NCBI GenBank assembly: GCA_040772005.1
Contig: JAXGYZ010000003.1
Location: forward strand, 124,001-188,000
Reading direction: 5' to 3'
From: MWBF01 sp040772005
GTDB lineage: Bacteria; Chloroflexota; Anaerolineae; CG2-30-64-16
DNA length: 64,000 nt
The position numbers and the translations under genes are program-made. This document shows, in pieces, positions 27,121 through 34,426 of the stretch; within the stretch, counting starts at the first letter, position 1; every line of letters starts with the position of its first letter. The notes beneath the pieces were generated by a model. The model ran no database searches, was not told the DNA's origin, and saw only the letters and a list, made by a program, of their open reading frames with translations.

Positions 27121-28085
27121 ACGGTCTGGCGACTTTCGATGTTGCGTACGACGACTTCCGCCTGTGTCAGGATGGACTGTTCACCGGGCGCATCCTGGAA
27201 AATCAACAAGGGACACGAGCCGTAGGCCAGGAAGCTGGCAACCAGGCTGCCGTGAGGCCAACGCGTTTCACCGGAGAAGCCATGCGCGCTGAGCAGCACC
27301 AGGTCTACGCGTTCTTGCTCGACCAGTGCGTGGAGTGTGCTGGCCACCTGGTGTGCCACGAGGAGACGCGTCTCAACCGTGGCCGGAGGCAACTGCAGGC
27401 GCACCCATTCGAGATAGTTCTCGGCCTCGACGCGGTTCCGCTCGACGATGCGGTCTGCCAGTTCGGTGTCTTCCTGGCTCGGCGGCGTGCGGCGGGGCAT
27501 CACAGGTCGTTGGACCACGTGGGCGGCGAGCACCAGGGTCTCCGGGAGGCGGGCCAGGACGTTGGCCAGCGGCAGCACGGATTCGGCCCGGGCCGAGCCG
27601 TCGAGCGGCACGAGGATGCGTTTGTACTGGAGGGCTTCGCCTTCAGGAACCGGGGCGGCATGCGCGCGCACGATCATAAGCGAGGATCGGCTGCGCATGA
27701 CCACCTTCTGCACCACACTGCTGACGTTCCAGCCGCTCAGCCCGGTCTGGCCGTGGCTGGCCAGGAGAATCAGCCTGAGGCCCTGCTCGTCCGCGAAGCC
27801 GACGATCAGCTCGGCGGGGTCGCCCGCGCTGACCTGCGCCTCACAGACAACGCCGGATGCGCGCAGGTGCTCGCACACACCCTGCAGATAGCTCTCCGCT
27901 TCGGCCCGGCGCAACTGCCATTCCAGCGGGTCCACCGCGCGGAGCCGGTCGGGTTGATCCGAGCCTGACAGGACGTGGAACAGGATGAGCTCGGCATTGA
28001 AGGCCTGCGCCAGTGCCACTGCGTGCGGCAGCACACACTCCGCAAGCGCGGAGCGATCCAGGGGAACCAGGATTTTATCGAACAT
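27117..28085 (-). CDS. Tandem-domain universal stress protein (UspA family)
   Basis: 322 residues forming two Usp domains. The first starts FDKILVPLDRSALAECVLPHA and the second YKRILVPLDGSARAESVLPLA, about residue 155. Domain 1 ends with LLASHGQTGLSGW and domain 2 with LLSAHGFSGETRW, where the G-x2-G-x9-G(S/T) ATP-binding pattern is only partly kept, especially in domain 2. A strong GAGGAGGT site precedes the ATG at 28085. The stop overlaps the start of the glucan synthase gene by four bases (ATGA), so the two are made together; a stress or osmotic role for the pair is plausible but inferred. Confidence 0.9.
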   Translation of the reverse strand: MFDKILVPLDRSALAECVLPHAVALAQAFNAELILFHVLSGSDQPDRLRAVDPLEWQLRRAEAESYLQGVCEHLRASGVVCEAQVSAGDPAELIVGFADEQGLRLILLASHGQTGLSGWNVSSVVQKVVMRSRSSLMIVRAHAAPVPEGEALQYKRILVPLDGSARAESVLPLANVLARLPETLVLAAHVVQRPVMPRRTPPSQEDTELADRIVERNRVEAENYLEWVRLQLPPATVETRLLVAHQVASTLHALVEQERVDLVLLSAHGFSGETRWPHGSLVASFLAYGSCPLLIFQDAPGEQSILTQAEVVVRNIESRQTV

Positions 28086-28117
28086 AATAGTACCTCCTCA
28101 CCCGCTTCGGGGTCTTC

Positions 28118-28135
28118 TGCCTGAGTGTTCAGGCA
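28118..28135. promoter_or_regulatory. Perfect palindrome in the leader of the UspA gene
   Basis: TGCCTGA-GTGT-TCAGGCA, 33 bases upstream of the UspA ATG, next to a smaller CCCCGAAGCGGG hairpin. It could be an operator or a leader stem-loop. No clear -10/-35 pair was found close by. Confidence 0.3.
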
Positions 28136-28332
28136 ACCCCGACCGTAACACGGTGCCTCCTTGCCAGGTTGATAGGTTTCCTGGCCAACCTACGCAGAGT
28201 GTCGCTTGCCGTTGGGCAAGGCAGAGATCAGGGCGCGGCCGCAACGATTATGCACCGTTGCTGGGCCATCTATCATCTTATCTGGTTTGCAGGGTTGATG
28301 CGGTAAGCTTGCTTGCGTTGGGAGGTGAGGGA

Positions 28333-28448
28333 GGGGCCATCGCGAATATGCGAATGGGGCTCCGGCGCTGGGAGCGCATACGCGAAGTGCCGTGCCAGGA
28401 GAGGATTCGGTTATTCGTGTGCCATTCGGTTATTCGAGATGGCCGCCC
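28333..28448. repeat. Dispersed hairpin repeat between the UspA gene and the response regulator
   Basis: Left half begins GGGGCCATCGCGAATATGCG and right half ends CCATTCGGTTATTCGAGATGGCCGCCC, roughly inverted to each other. The right-hand core (ATTCG-N-TTATTCG-GATGGCCGC) also occurs in the 172-bp elements and at 62035-62060. The rest of 28086-28458 holds only the UspA leader; I see no gene in it. Confidence 0.6.
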
Positions 28449-28458
28449 AGCAAGTCTC

Positions 28459-29538
28459 CTATCGCAGCGCCTTTGCGACCGCTGCGGCGCGGCTGTCCAC
28501 GTCGAGCTTCTCGAAGATGGCCTTGAGGTAGCGCTTGACGGTGTTCTCCGAAATGACCATTGCGCGGGCGATGCCCTTGTTGGTGAGGCCCTGCACCAGC
28601 AGGTCGAGCACCTCCCGCTCGCGGCGGGTCAGCCGGGCGACCTCGCCGCGGCCCGCGCGGCCGGCCGAGGTGGCCTCCTGCACGGCGGTGACGAAGCCGC
28701 TGCGCTCGAAGCGCTGCTTCTCCAGGCACGCGAAGACCGCGAACTCGCTGTAGAGCCGCTCCAGGTCGGCGGGGGTCGCCAGCCCGCTCACGACGATGGC
28801 CGGGATGCCGGCGGCTTTCGCCTCCCGCAGCACCTCGAAGCCGTCGCGGTTGGCCCCCGCGGCCAGCGAGTTCGCGAGCGACAGGTCTGCGACGACCAGG
28901 CTGTGCTTCTCCCGCCGCAGGTGGCCGAGCGCCTCACCATAGCTGAGGCACGCGTGGACGGAATAGCCGGCATCCGCCAGCAGCTCCGCCAGGATCGCGC
29001 GCCAGCCCGCATCATCTTCGACCAGCAGGGCCTTGCCAGGGTGCACCGAGAGAGCCGGTGGGGGTGCAGCGGCGAGCTTTGGCGGCGTGGTGGCCCCTCT
29101 CGTTGCGGCAGCCTCGCCCCGGGCAACGGGAGGCGCAGCAACCGGGGCCTGCGCCAGCATCTCCCGGATGACCTGGCGGAACTCTGCACGGCGGAAGGCC
29201 TCCTTCCGCAGGCAGGTGTGTGCGCCGTAGCCGGTCAACACGCTGACGGCAATCTCGACCGTCGCGTAGCCGGTCAGCAGCAGCGCGACGCAGTTGGGGT
29301 CCTGGCGGCGGACGGCCTCCAGCACGCGCAGCCCGTCGCGGTCGCCTTCGTCATCGGGCCGCAGCGAGAGGTCCACCACGGCGACCCGGTGCGGCGCGGC
29401 GCGCAGGTGCGCGACCGCGGCGTCCAGGTCCGCAGCCACATCCACGGCCAGCCCCATGTCGGTCAGCAGCTCGGTCAGAATCTCCTGCCAGGCGGGGCTG
29501 TCCTCCACCACCAGTGCGCGCGGTGTAACAGACGTCAA
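28459..29538 (-). CDS. Response regulator with two receiver domains and a LuxR-type HTH
   Basis: 359 residues from a TTG start that overlaps the kinase stop (TTGA), with GGGGAGG upstream. Receiver 1 (about 6-125) has the phosphoacceptor in VAVVDLSLRPDDE, an acidic pair in VVEDSPAW and K in CLRKEAF. Receiver 2 (about 170-285) has LLVEDDAGW, VVADLSLANS and CLEKQRF. The C-terminus is a LuxR/NarL HTH with LTRREREVLDLLVQGLTNKGIA and ENTVKRYLKAIFEKLDV. Two receivers in front of one DNA-binding domain are uncommon. It is the obvious partner of the upstream kinase and the last gene of the amt-glnK-kinase group, so a role in nitrogen control is a fair guess. Confidence 0.88.
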   Translation of the reverse strand: MTSVTPRALVVEDSPAWQEILTELLTDMGLAVDVAADLDAAVAHLRAAPHRVAVVDLSLRPDDEGDRDGLRVLEAVRRQDPNCVALLLTGYATVEIAVSVLTGYGAHTCLRKEAFRRAEFRQVIREMLAQAPVAAPPVARGEAAATRGATTPPKLAAAPPPALSVHPGKALLVEDDAGWRAILAELLADAGYSVHACLSYGEALGHLRREKHSLVVADLSLANSLAAGANRDGFEVLREAKAAGIPAIVVSGLATPADLERLYSEFAVFACLEKQRFERSGFVTAVQEATSAGRAGRGEVARLTRREREVLDLLVQGLTNKGIARAMVISENTVKRYLKAIFEKLDVDSRAAAVAKALR

Positions 29539-31529
29539 GAGGCCGCCTCCCCGTCCGCCTGCCGTGCAGCCTGCGGCAGGCGCAGGCGGAACGTCGTACC
29601 GCGGCGCCCGTCGCTCTCGACCGAGACCGCGCCGCCGAGCCGGGTCATCATCGTCTTGACCCACCAGAGCCCGAACCCCAGCCGCGACCGCGCGCTTCGG
29701 GCACCTTCGGCGCCCAGCCGACCGTCGGCCCGCCGCCGCTCGGAAAACCGGAATTCGAAGATGCGCGCCTGGTTGTCCGGCGGGATGCCCGGCCCGTCGT
29801 CGGTAATTGCCAGCTCGACCCAGTCTCCCGCTGCGGTCCCCCCAATCTGCACGACGCCCCGGCCGTTCATGGCTTCCGCCGCGTTGTCCAGCAGATTGAC
29901 GATAACGAGGGCCAGCGTCTCTCGGCCCGCCAGCACCGGCGGGAGCTGATCCAGCCCGGCCGACTGCACCGCCACGCCGGGCGGCAGCCGCGCCGCGGCC
30001 AGCGCATCGGCCACGCAGCCGGCCACGCTGACCGGCCCGGCCTCGATGGGGTGGAGCAGGGCCAGCCGGTCGCGCACGGTCGCCATCGCGTCGAGTGCGG
30101 CCCGCTCGATCTCCGCCAGGTTGGCTGCCAGGTAAGGGTTGTCCGCCAGCGCGGGCGCGCATTTGTCCTGGATGCCCTCGATGCGCACCGGGATGGTGCC
30201 GACCTTGTTGTTGAGGTGGTGGAGCAGGTTCGCGGCCACGTCGCCCATCGCGGCGAACGTCTCTGCGACTGCGCGGGCCTCCTGCGCCTCGCGCAGCGCC
30301 TCCTGCCGCGCTGCGTTGGCCCGGGCGAGGGCCTCATACTCGGCCAGGATAGCTTCGACCTTCCGATCCCACTCCGTATCGCCGCTCACCAGGTCGCCGC
30401 GCAGGGCGGCCAGGTGCGCCTGGACCTGGCTGAGGTCCTGCGTCAGTACGCGCGTCGAGGTGTCGCGCAGCGCGTCGAGCAGGCGCACTTCCTGAATGGC
30501 GATGACGGCCTGGGTCGCGAGTCCCTGCAGCAGGTGACTGTCCGCCTCGCTGAACGCGCCGGCGTGGGGGCTTTCGAGGTTCAGCACGCCTTCCAGCCGA
30601 CCGCCCGCGCCGATGAGCGGCACGGCCAGCTCCGCGCGCATCTGGAGCGAGTGGTCCAGCGGGTAATAGATGCGCGACCAGGGCGGCTCGCGCACGTCCG
30701 CGATGTTGACGGGCTGGCGCGTCTTGGCCACGAGGCCCATGATGCTCGTCGTGTTGATGGGCAGCGCCTCGACCGCAGGCCGGCCCAGCCGTTCGCCTGC
30801 AATGGCCCGCATGACGAGGTTCTGGCCGCTGCGGTCCACGAGCCGGAAGATGCCGTAGCGCGCGCCGGTGACCTCCAGCGCCATCTCGAGGATGGCAACG
30901 AGCGTGTCTTCGAGCCGGGTGCGCGAGGAGATCAACAGGCCCGCATGGCGCAGCAGGGCCAGTTCGTCCTCCTTGCGCGCGAGGTTGCGCCGTGTGTGCG
31001 TGACCTGGCCGGCGAGGTAGAGGGCCATGGCCGCCTGTGCGACGAAGTTGTCCAGCAGGAGCAATTCGAGCTGGCTCAGCCGCCGCGCCTCCGTCAGGTA
31101 GACATAAAGGGTACCGAGCGGCTGGCCCGCCACGAGCAGCGGCAGGCAGGCTGCGGCGGCCGCCCCGGCAGACCGGCGGTCGGGATGGATGTCGAGGTCC
31201 GGCTCATCGTATGAGAGCACGGGCTGCGTGCGGCGGATGGCGCGCATCCCCAGGCCGTCCGGTCGGGGGGTCGCATCGCGGAGCAGGGCCGGGTGGTCGC
31301 CCGCCGAGGTGCGCGAGACCGGGTCCAGGCTGCTGCGGGCGGGGTCGTAGGTGTACAGGATGGCCGTCGCGCCCGGGATGATGGTGACGGCGCTCTCCGC
31401 GATGAGGCGCAGCGTCGCGTCGAGGACGGCGGGGTCGCCCAGGTTGAGCTGGTTGACCCGCCGGCCCACGTCGCGCAGTTGCGCCAGGACTGCCAACAGG
31501 CGGCGATCTTCGTCAGGCGTCACGGTCAT
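29535..31529 (-). CDS. GAF-domain sensor histidine kinase (soluble)
   Basis: 664 residues without transmembrane segments. Two GAF domains (about 25-170 and 200-350) are followed by a coiled linker and a kinase core: H-box MGDVAANLLHHLNNKVGTIP (about 445), N-box ALVIVNLLDNAAEAMNGRG, G1 in ITDDGPGIPPDNQARIFEF and G2 in RLGFGLWWVKTMMTRLGG. The H-box HHLNNKVG is a variant of the usual HELRTP/HEINNP type. GAF domains bind small ligands such as tetrapyrroles, nucleotides or 2-oxoglutarate (as in NifA), so metabolite sensing is likely; the ligand is unknown. It starts 27 bases after glnK and is translationally coupled to the response regulator. Confidence 0.9.
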   Translation of the reverse strand: MTVTPDEDRRLLAVLAQLRDVGRRVNQLNLGDPAVLDATLRLIAESAVTIIPGATAILYTYDPARSSLDPVSRTSAGDHPALLRDATPRPDGLGMRAIRRTQPVLSYDEPDLDIHPDRRSAGAAAAACLPLLVAGQPLGTLYVYLTEARRLSQLELLLLDNFVAQAAMALYLAGQVTHTRRNLARKEDELALLRHAGLLISSRTRLEDTLVAILEMALEVTGARYGIFRLVDRSGQNLVMRAIAGERLGRPAVEALPINTTSIMGLVAKTRQPVNIADVREPPWSRIYYPLDHSLQMRAELAVPLIGAGGRLEGVLNLESPHAGAFSEADSHLLQGLATQAVIAIQEVRLLDALRDTSTRVLTQDLSQVQAHLAALRGDLVSGDTEWDRKVEAILAEYEALARANAARQEALREAQEARAVAETFAAMGDVAANLLHHLNNKVGTIPVRIEGIQDKCAPALADNPYLAANLAEIERAALDAMATVRDRLALLHPIEAGPVSVAGCVADALAAARLPPGVAVQSAGLDQLPPVLAGRETLALVIVNLLDNAAEAMNGRGVVQIGGTAAGDWVELAITDDGPGIPPDNQARIFEFRFSERRRADGRLGAEGARSARSRLGFGLWWVKTMMTRLGGAVSVESDGRRGTTFRLRLPQAARQADGEAAS

Positions 31530-31556
31530 GCGTCCAGTTTACCATAACCCGCGCCC

Positions 31557-31946
31557 TCACCGCACTTCTGGGACCTTCCGCCGCTCGTCGATATCGTCCG
31601 GATATTGCAAGGCCTGTTGTCCGCGCTCGCCGGTGCGGATGCGGATGACGTCGTCCACCGGATAGACGAAGATGAGCCCGTCGCCGATGTCGCCGGTGGC
31701 TGCGGCCTCGCAGATGGTCTCGATGGCCTTGGCGACGTTGTGGTCGCTCAGCACGATGTTCACCTGCAGCCGGGGCAGCAGGTCCACCTGGTAGCTGCCG
31801 GAGCGCCCGGTGAGCGTGATGCCGCCCTGCCGCCCGTGCCCCCGGCACTCGGTCACATTCATGCCCACGATGCCGATGCGGCGCAGCGCGTCCTTGACAT
31901 CGTTGAGTTTCTCTTCCCGGATGATGGCTTCGATCTTCTTGGTCAT
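31557..31946 (-). CDS. glnK: PII nitrogen regulatory protein
   Basis: 129 residues from the ATG at 31946. Family features: MTKKIEAIIREEKLNDVKDAL at the start, GMNVTECRGHGRQGG, a T-loop region with Tyr52 in GSYQVDLLPRLQVNIV (the usual uridylylation position is Tyr51), and the B-loop/C-loop TGDIGDGLIFVYPVDDVIRIRTGE. PII trimers bind ATP/ADP and 2-oxoglutarate and plug Amt channels. The C-terminus runs about 15 residues past the normal end (112 residues). It follows amt by 57 bases with a hairpin in between, the classic amt-glnK pairing. Confidence 0.95.
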   Translation of the reverse strand: MTKKIEAIIREEKLNDVKDALRRIGIVGMNVTECRGHGRQGGITLTGRSGSYQVDLLPRLQVNIVLSDHNVAKAIETICEAAATGDIGDGLIFVYPVDDVIRIRTGERGQQALQYPDDIDERRKVPEVR

Positions 31947-31968
31947 GGTGGTTCTCCCCGAAAATGAT

Positions 31969-31995
31969 GTAGGACGGGTTGCCAACCCGTCCTAC
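31969..31995. repeat. Hairpin between amt and glnK (first of two matching copies)
   Basis: Arms GTAGGACGGGTTG and CAACCCGTCCTAC meet around a single base, giving a 13-bp stem. The same hairpin, with the central base changed, lies on the other side of amt at 33348-33374. No T-run follows in the amt direction, so it is not a standard terminator; it could tune the amt:glnK ratio or stabilise the mRNA. Confidence 0.8.
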
Positions 31996-32003
31996 TGAAA
32001 TCC

Positions 32004-33227
32004 TTATGCGTACGCGCGCTCGCCGTGTTCGCTGATGTCCAGGCCGACCTGCTCCTCGGTCGGCGTGACGCTCAGGCCGACCGTCCGGTTGAGCAGCCGG
32101 GTGATGACGGTTGTGAGTGCGAAGGCGAAGGCGGCGACGGCCACGACGGTCAGGAGCTGCACGGCGAGCTGCCCGGGGTTGCCATAGAGCAGGCCGTCCG
32201 CGCCGGCAGAGTTGATGGTCTTCGTGGCGAAGATGCCGGTCGCAATCGCGCCCCACGCGCCGCCCATCCCGTGACACGCCCAGACATCGAGCGATTCGTC
32301 CAGGTGGCGCTTCTGGCGGAACTTGATGGCGTAGTAGCTGATGGGGGCCGCCAGCCCGCCGATGACGATCGAGGCGAGCGGGGTCACGAAGCCTGCCGCG
32401 GGTGTAATCGCGACCAGCCCGACGACTGCGCCGGTGACGATGCCGAGGATGCTGGGCTTATGGTCGCGCCAGCTCAGGAGCATCCAGACGAGTCCTGCGG
32501 CGGCGGCAGCAGTGTTGGTGTTGACCACGGCGGTGACCGCCAGGCCGTTGGCAGCCAGCGCGCTCCCGCCGTTGAAGCCGAACCAGCCGAACCACAGCAG
32601 CCCCGCGCCCAGGATGCTGAACGGGATGTTGTGCGGCTCCATCGTCCCGTTGCCGTAGCCCGCGCGCTTGCGGATGACCAGCGCAAAGGCCAGCGCCGAG
32701 AAGCCTGCGGTGATGTGCACGACCGTGCCGCCGGCGAAGTCCAGCGCGCCAAGCTGGCGCAGCAGCCCGCCGACGCCCCAGACCCAGTGTGCCACCGGGT
32801 CGTAGACGAAGGTGGCCCACAACAGGCTGAAGAGCAGGAAAGCCTTGAAGCGCACGCGCTCGACGAACGCGCCGGTGATGAGCGCCGGGGTGATGACGGC
32901 GAACGTCATTTGGAAGGCGGCGAAGGCCATGTGCGGGATGGTTGCAGCGTACTCGGCGTTCGGCTCCGCACCGACGCCCGTCAGCCCGGCAAAGTTGAGC
33001 CCGCCGATGATCCCGCCGAGCGAAGTCCCGAACGCGAGCGTGTAGCCGACCAAGACCCACTGCAGGCCGATCAGGCCCATCATGACGAAGCTGAGGTTGA
33101 GCGTGGAGAGGACGTTCTTCCGGCGCACCATGCCGCCGTAGAAGAAGGCCAGCGCCGGGGTCATGAGGGTCACCAGCCCCGTGGCGACGAGGATCCAGGC
33201 GGTGTCGCCTGCGTTGATGCTATCCAT
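32004..33227 (-). CDS. amt: Ammonium transporter
   Basis: 407 residues from the ATG at 33227, preceded by AGGAG; the frame is open further upstream but the family N-terminus (MDSINAGDTAWILVATGLV) starts here. Eleven hydrophobic segments, with FFYGGMVRRKNVLS (N-terminal signature), the DFAGGTVVHITAGFSALA pore histidine, FGWFGFNGGSALA and DVWACHGMGGAWGAIATGIF with the second pore histidine. The tail ERAYA and the TEEQVGLDISEHGE signature are the PII-responsive C-terminus. It carries ammonium into the cytoplasm and heads the amt-glnK-kinase-regulator group. Confidence 0.96.
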   Translation of the reverse strand: MDSINAGDTAWILVATGLVTLMTPALAFFYGGMVRRKNVLSTLNLSFVMMGLIGLQWVLVGYTLAFGTSLGGIIGGLNFAGLTGVGAEPNAEYAATIPHMAFAAFQMTFAVITPALITGAFVERVRFKAFLLFSLLWATFVYDPVAHWVWGVGGLLRQLGALDFAGGTVVHITAGFSALAFALVIRKRAGYGNGTMEPHNIPFSILGAGLLWFGWFGFNGGSALAANGLAVTAVVNTNTAAAAAGLVWMLLSWRDHKPSILGIVTGAVVGLVAITPAAGFVTPLASIVIGGLAAPISYYAIKFRQKRHLDESLDVWACHGMGGAWGAIATGIFATKTINSAGADGLLYGNPGQLAVQLLTVVAVAAFAFALTTVITRLLNRTVGLSVTPTEEQVGLDISEHGERAYA

Positions 33228-33294
33228 CGGTCTGCTCCTTTCGTGCATGTGCTGCGTCGCGCCGTTCGGGCGCGGCCCGCCAGTCACATGCGGC

Positions 33295-33339
33295 AGGATA
33301 GCAGAGCGGGATGGCGTGCGCCAGTACCCATTTGGGTAC
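33295..33339 (-). promoter_or_regulatory. amt promoter: TATCCT -10 with GTACCC-N4-GGGTAC palindrome 23 bases upstream
   Basis: On the minus strand TATCCT (33300-33295) lies about 70 bases before the amt ATG. Where a -35 should be there is only TGGCGC, a poor match, but directly upstream is the 16-base palindrome GTACCCATTTGGGTAC (33324-33339). Its centre would fall near -43, the class II activator position. The glnA promoter has the same layout, with 24 bases between palindrome and -10 box. Confidence 0.55.
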
Positions 33340-33347
33340 AAAAATCA

Positions 33348-33374
33348 GTAGGACGGGTTGTCAACCCGTCCTAC
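33348..33374. repeat. Hairpin upstream of amt (second of two matching copies)
   Basis: Arms GTAGGACGGGTTG and CAACCCGTCCTAC as at 31969-31995, lying between the hslO stop (33382) and the amt operator. The two copies bracket amt and differ at the loop base only. Confidence 0.8.
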
Positions 33375-33381
33375 AACGCTG

Positions 33382-34263
33382 TTACTCGACGGTCTCCCGC
33401 TCGCGCAGGATGCCTTCGAGGTCTTCCGCGCTGAAGTGGTAGCGCTCGTAGCAGAAGTGGCAGTCCACGATCGCTTCCCCCTCGGCCAGCAGCGCGAGCA
33501 GGTCCTCCGCCTCGAGCATCTTGAGCGCCTGCCGCGAGCGCTCCCAGCTGCACGTGCAGTGGAACTGGACGGGCCGTTCCTCCAGGACCTCGTACTGCAC
33601 GGGGCCGAAGACGCGGTCCATCAGCTCGTGCGGGCCGAAGTCGTCCGCCAGGAGCGTCTCCAGCGGCGGCAGATCGGCCAGGCTGACGGCAAGCTGCTCG
33701 ACGGCCTCGCGGCCGCGGCCGGGCAACGCCTGGATGAGCAGCCCGCCGGCTGACGCAATGCTGCCGTCTTCGTCCATGCGGACGCCGATTCTGACCAGCG
33801 ACGGGACCTGCTCGGAGGTGTTGAGGTAGTTCTCCAGCTCCGGGGCGAGCTGCCCGGTGTCGAGCGGGACGACGCTGCGGTAGAGGTCCTTGAGCCGCAT
33901 GTCCTTCACGACGGTCAGGATGCCCTCGTGGCCCAGCGCCTCACCGACCGCCTCTGCCCCCAGGTCATCGCCCGACGCCGCATCGGGCACGGCCACGTAG
34001 CCGCGCGCCCGGCCATAGGCGTCTGCCTCGACGACCAGCTTACGCAGCCGGCCGCCGCCCTCGACCTTGAGCGCAATGCGCTCCTGCACCTTGAGCAGCG
34101 CGCCCAATAACACACCGGCCGTCAGGCCGTGCGCCAGTGCGGCTGCCGCAATCGGGTAGGCGGCATGGCGCCGCGCGGCCTCCTGCGCCAGTTCCGTTGT
34201 CACACATGCCAGCGCGCGCACCCCGGCGTCCTTCGCCATCACGCGCAGAATATAGTCACTCAT
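33382..34263 (-). CDS. hslO: Hsp33 redox-regulated chaperone
   Basis: 293 residues from the ATG at 34263 (purine-rich GGGAGAGGG just before). Hsp33 is a cytoplasmic holdase switched on when four zinc-binding cysteines are oxidised. The C-terminus has both pairs, Cys-Thr-Cys in FHCTCSWERS and Cys-His-Phe-Cys in VDCHFCYERYHFS, about 30 residues apart. The body matches too: AHGLTAGVLLGALLKVQERIALKVEG, DSTGQLAPE-like PLDTGQLAPELENYLNTSEQVPS and GGLLIQALPG. It sits between glnA and amt on the same strand but behind a strong terminator, so it is probably expressed from its own weak promoter. Confidence 0.95.
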   Translation of the reverse strand: MSDYILRVMAKDAGVRALACVTTELAQEAARRHAAYPIAAAALAHGLTAGVLLGALLKVQERIALKVEGGGRLRKLVVEADAYGRARGYVAVPDAASGDDLGAEAVGEALGHEGILTVVKDMRLKDLYRSVVPLDTGQLAPELENYLNTSEQVPSLVRIGVRMDEDGSIASAGGLLIQALPGRGREAVEQLAVSLADLPPLETLLADDFGPHELMDRVFGPVQYEVLEERPVQFHCTCSWERSRQALKMLEAEDLLALLAEGEAIVDCHFCYERYHFSAEDLEGILRERETVE

Positions 34264-34352
34264 GTCCCTCTCCCGTTTTCGACTGATGCTGCGGCGCATT
34301 CTACTCGCAAACGGGGATTCTGTCAGCAAATCAGCCCACAATCAGGGGAAAC

Positions 34353-34404
34353 AAAAACCCCGGTTTCAGAGGTGAAGCAAAGCTTCACACGAAACCGGGT
34401 TTTC
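34353..34404 (-). terminator. Rho-independent terminator of glnA
   Basis: Read on the minus strand, AAAACCCGGTTTC pairs with GAAACCGGGGTTTT around an inner GTGAAGC/GCTTCAC stem and is followed by TTTTTGTTT. It starts 23 bases after the glnA stop. The mirror-image A/T runs mean it could also work from the plus strand. Confidence 0.85.
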
Positions 34405-34426
34405 TGGGCGGGTTGCTCTGCTGATG

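Noticed and set aside
28459..30162. 567-codon version of the response regulator
   Set aside because: The first part is an out-of-frame shadow of the kinase gene. The receiver domain starts right after the TTG at 29538.
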